This document shows, piece after piece, positions 35,721-44,839 of a stretch of 64,000 bases of DNA. A model generated the notes under the pieces. That model was given only the letters and a program-made list of their open reading frames with translations. It made no database searches and was not told the DNA's origin. The DNA is from Parerythrobacter aestuarii (GTDB lineage Bacteria; Pseudomonadota; Alphaproteobacteria; Sphingomonadales; Sphingomonadaceae), in NCBI RefSeq assembly GCF_030140925.1, contig NZ_JARBWD010000002.1:248001-312000 (forward strand), read 5' to 3'. The translations under genes were made by a program, and so were the position numbers. Each line of letters opens with the position of its first letter. Position 1 is the first letter of the stretch.

Positions 35721-36095
35721 TCAGTCCCCCAGCCGGCAGTGGCGATAGGAGCTGTATTGCCCGCTCGGCGTGGCGGTCTCCACAATCGTGCATTCATAGG
35801 GGCCGATCATGACGTCCTCGCGATAGTTGAACGCAGTGTCGATTTCCTGGCCCGGTTGCAGGGTGCCCTTGTCACGGTAGATCTGGAACTGCAGCACGCC
35901 GTCCTTGTCGCGCTTGTTGGTGATCTTGGCATCACATTCGTTATCGAACTGGTACGGCTGGTCCTCTGCCCCGCGCACCACGCAAACATCCCGGCGGATT
36001 TGCTCGGCAGCGTTGACCGGCTTGTTTTCCGGCAAGGCGTGAGCCGGGATGGCAAGCATGGCCATCACCGGAGCGGCGATCATCAGTTTTTTCAT
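35721..36095 (-). CDS. Small secreted protein with four cysteines
   Basis: 124 residues from the ATG giving MKKLMIAAPVMAMLAIPAHA, a clear signal peptide with an AHA cut site. The frame opens further upstream but without a signal sequence. The mature protein has four Cys (RRDVCVVRG, DNECDAKI, GPYECTIVE, YRHCRLGD), enough for two disulfide bonds, and a beta-rich composition. No family recognised. A strong terminator follows, so it is probably a single-gene unit between mmsA and the I78 gene. Confidence 0.75.
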   Translation of the reverse strand: MKKLMIAAPVMAMLAIPAHALPENKPVNAAEQIRRDVCVVRGAEDQPYQFDNECDAKITNKRDKDGVLQFQIYRDKGTLQPGQEIDTAFNYREDVMIGPYECTIVETATPSGQYSSYRHCRLGD

Positions 36096-36222
36096 GGTTT
36101 TTCCCCATCGGTTCCGTTGTCCGGCGTGGCTATTGCCCTCTGCTGGAGTGACCGACCCCGCAGGCATATGACTCCGATTTTACAAAGGAGTCAAACGCTG
36201 CGGTCGCGGGAAACATACTGCG

Positions 36223-37719
36223 CTATCCCATTGTGGGAATGACAAAGGCGTTGGAGCCATCCCCGCCGCCGTCGGGCCAGCGTTGGGTGACTTTCTTGGA
36301 CTTGGTCCAGAACCGAAGGCCTTCCATGCCGTATTGGTCGATGTCGCCGAAGCCCGAACGCTTCCAGCCACCGAAGCTGTGGTAGCTGACGGGCACAGGG
36401 ATCGGGACATTGATGCCGACCATGCCGACATTGACCCGATTGGCGAACTCGCGCGCGGCGTGGCCGTTGCGGGTGAAGATCGCGACGCCATTGCCGTACT
36501 GGTGCTCGCTCGGCAGTCGCACGGCATCCTCGAAATCCCTTGCGCGTACGATCTGGAGGACCGGGCCGAAGATCTCTTCCTGGTAGCTCTTCATGGTCGG
36601 GGTGACATGATCGATCAGCGTCGGGCCGACGAAGAAGCCGTTCTCATGCCCCTGCAGGCTGAAGCCACGGCCGTCGATCACGATCTCGCCACCTTCTTCC
36701 TCGGCGGTGGTGATCCACTGCTCGACCCGCGCCTTGTGTTCGGGCGTGACGACCGGGCCATAATGCGCATCGGGATCGGTCGAGACCCCCACCCGCAGCG
36801 CGTTGATTGCCGGGATGAGCTTTTCTCGCAGCGCATTGGCGGTATCCTCGCCCACCGGGACCACGACAGGCAACGCCATGCAGCGCTCGCCGGCCGAGCC
36901 GAAGGCCGCGCCAGCGAGGTCGTTCACCACCTGGTCGAGATCGGCGTCGGGCATGACGATGCCATGGTTCTTGGCTCCGCCGAACGCCTGCACCCGCTTC
37001 GCATTGGCGGTACCGCGCGAGTAAATATACTGCGCGATGTCGGAGCTGCCGACAAAGCTGATCGCGGCGATATCGGGGTGGTCGAGGATGGCATCGACCA
37101 TTTCCTTGTCGCCATGGACCACCTGTAGCAGCCCTTCTGGCGCGCCGGCTTCGACGAACAGTTCTGCGAGGCGCACCGGTACGCTGGGGTCGCGCTCGGA
37201 CGGCTTTAGGATGAAGGCGTTGCCCGCCGCGATCGCCATGCCGAACATCCACATCGGGATCATCGCCGGGAAGTTGAACGGAGCGATTCCCGCGCCGATG
37301 CCCAGCGGCTGACGCATCGAATAAACATCGATACCGGGGCCCGCGCCCTGGGTGTATTCGCCTTTGAGCGCCTGCGGGATGCCGCAGGCGAACTCGATCA
37401 CTTCGAGCCCGCGCTGGACATCGCCATGCGCGTCGTCGACGACCTTGCCGTGCTCGCTCGAGAGCAGCTCGGCGAGGGCTTGCTTGTTGGCTTCGACCAG
37501 CCGCTTGAACTCGAACATCACCCGGGCGCGCTTCTGCGGGTTGGTGGCGGCCCATTCAGGCTGCACCTGCTTGGCAGTTTCGACCGCGCGGGCCAGCAGC
37601 GCGGCATCGCCCAGCGCGACTTCGGCCTGCACTTCGCCGGTCGAGGGGTTCCAGATCTGGTGCTTGCGGCCTGACCCGCCGCCGGTGCCCCCCACAATGA
37701 AATGATCGACCTGGCGCAT
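36223..37719 (-). CDS. mmsA: CoA-acylating methylmalonate-semialdehyde dehydrogenase
   Basis: 498 residues. This aldehyde dehydrogenase converts methylmalonate semialdehyde to propionyl-CoA, the end of the valine pathway. The active-site Cys is in FGSAGERCMALPVVV, the cofactor loop in FILKPSERDPSVPVRLAELFVEAG, and the FNFPAMIPMWMFGMAIA segment is typical of MmsA rather than general aldehyde dehydrogenases. The start at MRQVDHFIVGG has an AGAGGAATAATC leader on the minus strand. A weak inverted repeat (TGACTCC with GGAGTCA, 36169-36193) follows its stop and may end the transcript. Confidence 0.95.
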   Translation of the reverse strand: MRQVDHFIVGGTGGGSGRKHQIWNPSTGEVQAEVALGDAALLARAVETAKQVQPEWAATNPQKRARVMFEFKRLVEANKQALAELLSSEHGKVVDDAHGDVQRGLEVIEFACGIPQALKGEYTQGAGPGIDVYSMRQPLGIGAGIAPFNFPAMIPMWMFGMAIAAGNAFILKPSERDPSVPVRLAELFVEAGAPEGLLQVVHGDKEMVDAILDHPDIAAISFVGSSDIAQYIYSRGTANAKRVQAFGGAKNHGIVMPDADLDQVVNDLAGAAFGSAGERCMALPVVVPVGEDTANALREKLIPAINALRVGVSTDPDAHYGPVVTPEHKARVEQWITTAEEEGGEIVIDGRGFSLQGHENGFFVGPTLIDHVTPTMKSYQEEIFGPVLQIVRARDFEDAVRLPSEHQYGNGVAIFTRNGHAAREFANRVNVGMVGINVPIPVPVSYHSFGGWKRSGFGDIDQYGMEGLRFWTKSKKVTQRWPDGGGDGSNAFVIPTMG

Positions 37720-37829
37720 GATTATTCCTCTCAAGTGTTCAATTGTGTCGCGCGCTCTAGCGAACCCGCCGCGCGAATCCAACTTCCAACAGCTGTAGCC
37801 CCCTGCGTGCCTGTGCCCAACTGATCAAT

Positions 37830-38012
37830 TTACCGGGGCTCGGCATCTTCTTCGGCTTCGGTCTTTGCCATGGATGGCTCTTGCAGGGCCTTGTCCAGCT
37901 CTTCAGCCTTGGCGTTGACCTCTTGTTCTGCGTCGGCATAGCGCTCGTCGAAGTCCGGCTCCGCCTCACATCCGGCGGCGAGCAGCAGGAGGCAGGGGGC
38001 AAGCGCGCGCAT
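37830..38012 (-). CDS. Small predicted lipoprotein
   Basis: 60 residues. MRALAPCLLLLAAGC has a lipobox (LAAGC), and the mature part is short and acidic, with repeated Glu/Ala/Lys suggesting a helix. The start overlaps the tamB stop, so it is the third gene of the tamA-tamB-lipoprotein unit. The function is unknown. It could be an outer-membrane partner of the TamAB complex, which is inference from coupling only. Confidence 0.7.
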   Translation of the reverse strand: MRALAPCLLLLAAGCEAEPDFDERYADAEQEVNAKAEELDKALQEPSMAKTEAEEDAEPR

Positions 38013-41000
38013 CAGTAGTTCTTCCGGTAGCGGATGTTGACATTGGTCTGGCCCGATCCGCCGGCCTGGCTGAGGATCGAAAGGGCGGGAGTCAGGCTGA
38101 TTTCCAGTTGGGTGGCGGTGAAGCCGCGGGCATCGGTGATGAATTCGACATAGATGTCGTCGGTCAGGTACTTGCCCGCCGCCAGCGCGGTGCCGCGCCC
38201 GGTGGCATCGTCGGACCCCAGCACGCGCAGCCGGTCGACCCCGGTGGCGGAGCGCAGCTTGCCCAGCGGGTTGAGCCCGCCGCCGCTGCCGCGCAGCGAA
38301 TTGAGCGAAGCGGCGAGCTGCACCGCCTGCACCGGCGAGAGACTGGCGATCGAACTACCGAACAGGATGCGGGCGAGGATCTCGTCCTGCGGCAGCCCCG
38401 GAACGCTGGAAAACGCCACCTGCGGATCGTAGGCGCGCCCGGTGACATTCACATTGACGGTGATGTCCTCGACATCCTCGGTCGCCACCAATTGCAGGGT
38501 CGGGTTGATTTCGGCCCCGCCGGTGAAGCCGACTTCGCCCCGGGTCAGCTCGAAAGAGCGCCCGGCAAAGCCCAGCGTGCCGCGCACCAGCGCCACTTGC
38601 CCGGTCAGGCGCGGGTCGGCGCTGGTGCCGGACAGGGTGAGGTTGGCGTTCCATTCAGATTCCAGCCCCATGCCGGAGACATAGAGCCGCTCGGGCGCGG
38701 CGAGTTTTACGTCCAGCCGCAGCTGTTCGAACAGGCCGGGTGTGGACGGGGCAGGCTCACTACCCGTGATGCGCTGGCGGCCCCGGCGCGGCTTGAAGCG
38801 TACGCCGGTGAGTTCGGGCACCTGCGCCGCCCCTTCGCGGACCAACTGGTAGCGGGTTTCGGGCAGGACGATCGAGCCCGACAGCAGCGCGGTTTGCCCT
38901 GCCAGCTTGGTCAGCCGCAATTCGCCGGTGGCGCTGGTCGAAAGAAACTCGCTGCGCGCCAGCCGTGCCTTGTCCATCTTCACCCGCAAGTCCATCGGAT
39001 AGCCCGCTGCTTCGGCAAGGCTGATCGTGCCGCTGGCACTGACAGTCCCATTGCCCGCCACTGCCTGCAGCCGCTCGACTTCGACCCGGTCGCCTGCGAA
39101 GCGCCCGATCAAGGACAGGTTGGACAGCCGTGTGCCATAGAGATCGTTTTCATAGGTCAGCTTGTTGCCACGAATGATGCCGGCGAGGCGCGGCTGCTCG
39201 ACCCGGCCCGAGAAATCGGCCGCCACAGCGATCGGGCCGGTCAAGTGTTGGTCAGCGTCCCCGACAAGGGAAAACAGCGTTGCCGCCGGGCCATTGTAGC
39301 GAACCCCACCCGAAAGTGGCGCAGCCAACAGTCGCTCTGTCCAGTCGCCGGCCCCGGGCCCGAGTGGGCGGAGCGAGGTGTTGAGCCGCCCGATCACTGT
39401 GCCGCGCTGGCGCATCACCGCGCGGGCCTCGCCGCCATCGGCCAGCAGATTGCCGACGAAATTGATATCGACAGGCTCGCTCACGGCGCGCGAAGTCGTG
39501 CGGGTGAAGCGGCTGACAGTCAGCCGGGCATCGGCGCGCGGGAAGGCGTCGGCACTGGCTTGCGCAAAGTCGAGGCTGCCGCTGGCACGGCCATTGATGC
39601 CGAGCCCGGGGCTGAAGGCTTCGACGACAGAGAGATCGACACCGTCAAGGCGGCTCTGCAGCTTGATCCCTTGGCCGTAGGTCCCGGCAAGGCGGACATT
39701 GCCCTTGTCGAAATCGATCCGGGTCTGGAGCAGCTCGTAAGCATCGCCGCGCGGGACGATGCGAGCCGGACTGGCAGTGCGGAAGTTAACGCCGCGAGCG
39801 CGGCCGGTGATCGCGGCGCGCCACAGCTCAGGCTCCATCTCGGCATTGGCAGCGACACGGAACGGGATGCCGTTGTCGCCTTCGAGCAGCACCTTGGCGG
39901 TACCGCTACCGTTGCGATAATCGACCTTGGCTCGGGCCGCGTTGATGAGGAAGCCGTCGAGCCGCGTGCCGCCCAATTGTACGTCTGCCACCACATGTGG
40001 CTGGTCATAGAGCACGATGTTGGCGTCGATGATGGCCGAGCCGATGCGCAAGCGGCGCGTGCCGCGCAGCAAGGTGTTGGTGGCCCGGGCGTTGACCAGC
40101 AATTGCTGGTAATCGCCCTTGGCAGCAAGGCGCGCGATTCCGCGCAATCCCTTGCCATCAGCGACCAGTTCCCCTGCGAAGGGCCCGGCGATGGTCTGTC
40201 GCAGTGACCCGGTGAAACCGATGCCGGACAGGTCCGCGCGGGCGATATCGAGCGTCACCACCTCGCCCATGCCCAGCGTCACCGCAGCGGTGAGCGGGCC
40301 GTAGTCGGTCTCGGCCGTGCCATCGAGCAGGTAGCCCTCGCCTGCGCGAGTGATGTCGGCGCGCAGACTGGCGAGGCCGATGCCGAGGCCGGGCCGCTCG
40401 GCCGTCACCATCGCGCGCGGATCGTCGAAGGTGCCGGCGACTTCCAGCCCGAGCGGGCCATAGCTGTCGCTGACGCCGTTGGCGGTAAGCGCCAGCTTGC
40501 CGTCGAGCCCGTAATAGCCGCTGCCGCCGGTGACCCGCAGGTCGGGCGAAGCGAGCCGCAGGTTGGAGAAGCGGAACAGGCCGTCGGGGCCGTAGCTGAT
40601 ATCGCCTGCCGCGACCGCTTGTCCGCCAAGGAAGCTGCGCACGCCCTCGCTGAACAGGCTGGTCGAACGCGCCCGGACCTTGCCCGCGAGAGTGAAACCG
40701 CGCTGCCCGGTTTCCAGGTCTAGATCGCTCTCGACCTGGAAGATGCCGACTGTCTCGACCCGGTAATTGTCGATCTTCCCATCGAGTGCGCCGGAATAGA
40801 ACCCTTCCGACATGTCCGCCACAAGCACCAGCCCGGCATCGACCCGGTCGGAGGTCAGCCGCATGCTATCGGACAGGATGCGCGGGCCATCGACCGCCAG
40901 CTCGCCTGCCAGCGCAACGTTCGCCAGCGTTCCGCCGGCCACGGTATCGAGCCCCGTGATGCGGCTCGCACGCGCCTCGACCGGGATGAGAATCCCATCG

Positions 41001-42211
41001 GTATCGACCCGCGCCGCGCCGCTGGCGGTCAGGTTGTCAAGGCCAAGGCCGTCCATCACCAGCCGGTCGGCATTGAGAGAATAGGCCACTTGCGGCGTGG
41101 CAAATTCCCCGTCGAGCGTTAGCAGGCCGCGCAAGCCTCGCCCGCTGAGGTTCTCCGCCAGCGCTGCAGGGCGGAGCACGGTGAAGGCGAGCTTGAAGTC
41201 CTCGAATGTGTTCTCGCCAAGGTCGATGAGCCCGTCGGCATTGAGTCGCAACCCGCCCGAGACGATGTTGCCTTGCACATCGGCGCGGCGCTGGTCGAAG
41301 GCGGCAGTCAGGTCGAGCTGCATCTCGGGGCCGAGCAATGTAGCGGTTGCCCCCTTGAACAGCCGCGCCGCCCGGGTCGGACCATGCAAAGTGAAAGTGC
41401 CGTCCCGCGCCAGCAGTGTCAGCCGCGCCAGCTCGCTGTCGCCCAGCTCGGCATCCACCGTGCCGTCCCAGCTGGCCCAATCGCCCTTGCCCATTACTTT
41501 CAGGTCGAGCGGTTCGCGCAGTCCGGCCAAAGCTGCAATCACGCCATCGGCAGGGGCGGCGATAACCAGGTCGAGGTCGAGTTGGCGGTCTTCCGGCACC
41601 GCATCGAGCGCCAGCGCGATCCGGTCGCCCCCGGCCTTCTCGCCCACCGCCAGCAATTGACCATTGAGCCGCGTCTCGGCCCTGCCATCGGCAATATGCG
41701 CCATGCCCGCGATGCTTCCCGCACGTTCCTCACCGGTGACCGCAGGAGCGGCGACGAAACGGTCGATCCGAAATTCGCCAATGTCGATATCGAGATCCGG
41801 CAGCAGCGGTGCATCGGGATCGGTTTCATTGAACTCGGGAACCCGCTCCAAGGTCACCAATGGTGAGGTCAGCGACCGGATATCGACGTGGTTGTCGAGA
41901 TAGGCAAAGGGCCGCCAGTCGAGTTGAACCTTTTGTGCGACGAGGAAATGCCCTTTCGGGTCGCTCACGGCGACGTCGCGCAGAGTCATGTCGCCATAGA
42001 TAGAGCCGTCGATCTGGCCGACGCTGAGCTGCATCCCGCTCTCGAATTCCAGCCCGGCGATCTGGCGCGCGATGAAGCGGTGCCCGGAATTGCTGTCGAG
42101 CCAGAGCAGCGCTGCCCCCAGCAGCACCGCCAGTCCGCCCAGCGCCAGCGCGGCGTATGTGCCGATCCTGCGCCAGCGGCGCGGGGGCAGGGGGGCGGCT
42201 TCGTCCACCAT
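38012..42211 (-). CDS. tamB: Translocation and assembly module protein TamB
   Basis: 1399 residues. TamB-type proteins (DUF490) span the periplasm, cooperate with TamA in outer-membrane protein insertion, and are related to bridge-like lipid-transfer proteins. One N-terminal membrane anchor is seen (IGTYAALALGGLAVLLGAALLWL), followed by a very long repetitive beta-rich body. The C-terminal DUF490 part reads GRAYDPQVAFSSVPGLPQDE, then ILARILFGSSIASLSPVQA. The start overlaps the tamA stop. Length and layout agree with alphaproteobacterial TamB. Long open frames on the opposite strand (38108-40207) are shadows of this gene. Confidence 0.94.
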   Translation of the reverse strand: MVDEAAPLPPRRWRRIGTYAALALGGLAVLLGAALLWLDSNSGHRFIARQIAGLEFESGMQLSVGQIDGSIYGDMTLRDVAVSDPKGHFLVAQKVQLDWRPFAYLDNHVDIRSLTSPLVTLERVPEFNETDPDAPLLPDLDIDIGEFRIDRFVAAPAVTGEERAGSIAGMAHIADGRAETRLNGQLLAVGEKAGGDRIALALDAVPEDRQLDLDLVIAAPADGVIAALAGLREPLDLKVMGKGDWASWDGTVDAELGDSELARLTLLARDGTFTLHGPTRAARLFKGATATLLGPEMQLDLTAAFDQRRADVQGNIVSGGLRLNADGLIDLGENTFEDFKLAFTVLRPAALAENLSGRGLRGLLTLDGEFATPQVAYSLNADRLVMDGLGLDNLTASGAARVDTDGILIPVEARASRITGLDTVAGGTLANVALAGELAVDGPRILSDSMRLTSDRVDAGLVLVADMSEGFYSGALDGKIDNYRVETVGIFQVESDLDLETGQRGFTLAGKVRARSTSLFSEGVRSFLGGQAVAAGDISYGPDGLFRFSNLRLASPDLRVTGGSGYYGLDGKLALTANGVSDSYGPLGLEVAGTFDDPRAMVTAERPGLGIGLASLRADITRAGEGYLLDGTAETDYGPLTAAVTLGMGEVVTLDIARADLSGIGFTGSLRQTIAGPFAGELVADGKGLRGIARLAAKGDYQQLLVNARATNTLLRGTRRLRIGSAIIDANIVLYDQPHVVADVQLGGTRLDGFLINAARAKVDYRNGSGTAKVLLEGDNGIPFRVAANAEMEPELWRAAITGRARGVNFRTASPARIVPRGDAYELLQTRIDFDKGNVRLAGTYGQGIKLQSRLDGVDLSVVEAFSPGLGINGRASGSLDFAQASADAFPRADARLTVSRFTRTTSRAVSEPVDINFVGNLLADGGEARAVMRQRGTVIGRLNTSLRPLGPGAGDWTERLLAAPLSGGVRYNGPAATLFSLVGDADQHLTGPIAVAADFSGRVEQPRLAGIIRGNKLTYENDLYGTRLSNLSLIGRFAGDRVEVERLQAVAGNGTVSASGTISLAEAAGYPMDLRVKMDKARLARSEFLSTSATGELRLTKLAGQTALLSGSIVLPETRYQLVREGAAQVPELTGVRFKPRRGRQRITGSEPAPSTPGLFEQLRLDVKLAAPERLYVSGMGLESEWNANLTLSGTSADPRLTGQVALVRGTLGFAGRSFELTRGEVGFTGGAEINPTLQLVATEDVEDITVNVNVTGRAYDPQVAFSSVPGLPQDEILARILFGSSIASLSPVQAVQLAASLNSLRGSGGGLNPLGKLRSATGVDRLRVLGSDDATGRGTALAAGKYLTDDIYVEFITDARGFTATQLEISLTPALSILSQAGGSGQTNVNIRYRKNY

Positions 42212-44478
42212 CAGAACGCCTGTCCGATGCCGATGTAGAGTGCGAAGCTGTTCTCCCCCTCGCGCTTGTCGAGCGGGATGGCGAAATCGACCCTGAGCGG
42301 CCCGAAATTGGTGTAATATCGGGCACCTACGCCGACCCCGAAGCGGATGTCGGAGAAGTCTGGCGTGCTCGCTTCATAGACCTGCCCGGCATCGACAAAG
42401 CCGACCACGCCATAGTCGCCGAAACGATAGCGGACCTCGGCTGCAGCCTCGACCAGGCTGCGCCCGCCTATGGGACGATAGAGGAACGGGCTGGCGGTTT
42501 CCTCCGGATCTGTCGGGTCGAACCTCGGATTGTCGAGCACCGCGCGGGGCCCAAGCTCCTGGTAGCCGAACCCGCGCACCGACCCGCCACCGCCGCCATA
42601 GAAACGCCGCGACGGAGCCAGCTCGAACCGCTCGATCCCCTGGATCGTCCCGATCCTCACACGCCCTGCCAGTACGAGATTTTCGCTCGCCGGAAGGTAA
42701 GCCGAAGCGTCGAGCTGGGCGCGAGTGTAGAATGTGAAGCCCCCGTCGAGCGACCCTTCGGGCTCGACCAGCATCGTCGCCTTGAAGCCGCGGGTCGGAT
42801 CGAGCAGGCTGTCGGTGCGGTCGATCCCGACTTGTCCGGTCAGCCCGCCGATGAAGAAGGTTTGGCGGACAAGGCCGCCGGTTGCGGGATCGAAATCCTG
42901 CTCGTTGGTCCCGATCAGCTGCACGCCGAAAGCATAAGTGAAGGGCTTCTGCCAGATCGGGGTGGAATCGTAGCTGATGAGCGCAGCGAGCCGTCCGGTG
43001 TAGGCCTCGTAAGCGTCGAGATTGGAATGCAGCGCTTCGGCGGTCAGCTGGAAGGTGCGGTCGCGCTTGCCGGCATTGGAGCGGCGGAAGGTGACGCTCG
43101 CGCCTTGTTCCTCGGTCCCCAGCACGGCGCTGGCGATCAGCGCGCCTTCGGGCGGGAACAGATTGCGGTGGCTCCAGCTGCCTTCGACCCGGAACCCCTC
43201 GCCGGTGCCATAGCCGGCGCTGGCTGTGATCGAGCGCGGCGGACCGGCGGTCTGTTCGACAAGGATGGTGGCGTATTCGGTGCCGTCCTCTGCCTGCTCG
43301 CCGCTGCGCTCGGGCCTGACGCTGACGGCGCTGAGGAGGCCTGTGGCGACCAGCGCCTGGCGCAAGTCATCGATATCGCGGCTGTCATAGAGATCGCCGC
43401 GTTCAAACCGCTTGAGCACTTCGATATGTGCGGCATCGAAGGCGAGCTTGCCTGTGGTGCGGATAGCTCCGAACCGGGCGCGCGGCCCGGTTTCGACTGG
43501 CAATGAGTATTCGCCTTCGCCGGTTTCCCGGTCGAGCAGGATGTCGCGCTGGCCCAGCTCGGCGAACGGGTAGCCGTTTTGTGGCAGCGCAAACGCCAGC
43601 AGCGCTTCGGCAGCTTGTACCCGCGTCGCAACAATCGGTTCGCCGATCACCAGCGGGAAGTTGTCGCGCAGCAGATCTGTAGGCTCGACCGGCCCGGCGT
43701 CGAGCGTGATGCTGCCAAGCGAAAAGCGTTGCCCCGGCGCAACTTCGATGACGGCCGTCACCTCACGGGTGTCGCTCCGGTCGATGCGGGTTTCGACTGA
43801 ACCGGCAAACCAGCCTTCGGACGCGAGAATGCGCTCCACGAGGGTTGTATCCTCGCGCAATCGCGCGGCGACCTGGGCGATATTGGCGGCATTGCCATCG
43901 CCCCGGCGGAGCGCCGAGAAATCCTTGAACATGTCACGCAGGTTGGCGTCGGTCTCGCGGTCGGCCTCATCCAGCCCCGTCAGGCTGACGGAATAGGCGA
44001 CTTCGACCGTCTCCTCGTCATTGGCCGCTTCGGCAAACTCCACGGGGGCAACGTCGAAACTTTCCAGCGGTGGCAGCGGGGCAACGAGTTCAGCATCGCG
44101 GATCGGGGCATCGGCGATGGCTTCGACCGCATCTCCGTCTGCGAGTGTCGGATCGCCGAGCGGGAGCATGTCTTCGATTTCGCCCTGTTCGGCGGCAATG
44201 CGGCGTTCGAATTCGGCGATGGACTCCATCGGCCGATCCAGCTCCGGATCGTCCTCTGCAACCAGGTCCGGGATACTGCTGTCGAACTCCTCGTCATCGA
44301 TGACGGGCTCGGTCGCGGGCAAGTCGGCATCGGCGGGCGGCGACGGGATATCAAGCGCGGGCTGATCCTGCGCCGCAAGACCCGGGCTCGCCCCCAGCAA
44401 GGGCAAGGCCAACCACCAGCCCGCCGGGCCTTTGCGGGTACGCCCGCCGTCGCACAATGGGGCCGCTGCCCGTCGCAT
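42211..44478 (-). CDS. tamA: Omp85-family outer-membrane assembly protein TamA
   Basis: 755 residues. A basic N-terminus leads into a signal-like stretch (WWLALPLLGASPGLAAQ). A low-complexity acidic linker and POTRA-like modules follow (for example TRVQAAEALLAFALPQNGYPFAELG). The C-terminal 16-strand barrel carries the VRGF-type motif in GGGGGSVRGFGYQELGPR and ends with Phe (YIGIGQAF), as expected for the outer-membrane beta signal. It is the first gene of the tamA-tamB unit. The long acidic linker of about 100 residues before the POTRA region is larger than in enterobacterial TamA. Confidence 0.92.
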   Translation of the reverse strand: MRRAAAPLCDGGRTRKGPAGWWLALPLLGASPGLAAQDQPALDIPSPPADADLPATEPVIDDEEFDSSIPDLVAEDDPELDRPMESIAEFERRIAAEQGEIEDMLPLGDPTLADGDAVEAIADAPIRDAELVAPLPPLESFDVAPVEFAEAANDEETVEVAYSVSLTGLDEADRETDANLRDMFKDFSALRRGDGNAANIAQVAARLREDTTLVERILASEGWFAGSVETRIDRSDTREVTAVIEVAPGQRFSLGSITLDAGPVEPTDLLRDNFPLVIGEPIVATRVQAAEALLAFALPQNGYPFAELGQRDILLDRETGEGEYSLPVETGPRARFGAIRTTGKLAFDAAHIEVLKRFERGDLYDSRDIDDLRQALVATGLLSAVSVRPERSGEQAEDGTEYATILVEQTAGPPRSITASAGYGTGEGFRVEGSWSHRNLFPPEGALIASAVLGTEEQGASVTFRRSNAGKRDRTFQLTAEALHSNLDAYEAYTGRLAALISYDSTPIWQKPFTYAFGVQLIGTNEQDFDPATGGLVRQTFFIGGLTGQVGIDRTDSLLDPTRGFKATMLVEPEGSLDGGFTFYTRAQLDASAYLPASENLVLAGRVRIGTIQGIERFELAPSRRFYGGGGGSVRGFGYQELGPRAVLDNPRFDPTDPEETASPFLYRPIGGRSLVEAAAEVRYRFGDYGVVGFVDAGQVYEASTPDFSDIRFGVGVGARYYTNFGPLRVDFAIPLDKREGENSFALYIGIGQAF

Positions 44479-44656
44479 CTAAAGCATTGATCCCGTTATC
44501 TGTGTGGTCCCGACAATACAGGCCGATCCATGGTGGGAAAACCACTGAAGCGGCGATGCGGTCCCATAATTCGTGCGCTCAGGCGCAATATGCCTGCACA
44601 AGGTATGTTGACCAGCGCCGTCCAACCGTGGCAAGCGCGCGCACCGCTCATCGAGC

Positions 44657-44730
44657 GCGGGTGTAGCTCAATGGTAGAGCAGCAGCTTCCCAAGCTGACG
44701 ACGAGGGTTCGATTCCCTTCACCCGCTCCA
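44657..44730 (+). tRNA. tRNA-Gly, anticodon CCC
   Basis: A 74-base cloverleaf ending in an encoded CCA. The acceptor arm pairs GCGGGTG with CACCCGC, the D arm is GCTC/GAGC, and the anticodon loop is TTCCCAA with CCC as anticodon reading GGG. The T arm has the usual TTCGATT loop. The outer pair of the anticodon stem (G27 with A43) is a mismatch. An imperfect tandem repeat begins directly after CCA. Confidence 0.95.
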
Positions 44731-44802
44731 TTTTCTCGCACCACCTCTTCGCTGCTTGAGTGCAGTGTTTTTCGCACTACCGCTTGGCTGCTTGAGCGCA
44801 GG
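44731..44802. repeat. Imperfect 36-base tandem repeat next to tRNA-Gly
   Basis: Units 44731-44766 and 44767-44802 agree at 29 of 36 positions. Each unit contains CGCAC near its start and GCTGCTTGAG with a small CTGC/GCAG hairpin near its end. It fills the space between the tRNA and the aldo/keto reductase start region. Such duplications behind a tRNA can be traces of site-specific integration, but no integrase is present. Confidence 0.6.
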
Positions 44803-44839
44803 GGGTTCTCCTCTCGGCCCAAAAGGGCTTAATGGGGTA

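Noticed and set aside
38108-40207. A 699-codon plus-strand open frame inside tamB
   Set aside because: It lies antisense to tamB, with repetitive Arg/Gly/Ala composition and no domain. It is a third-position GC shadow.
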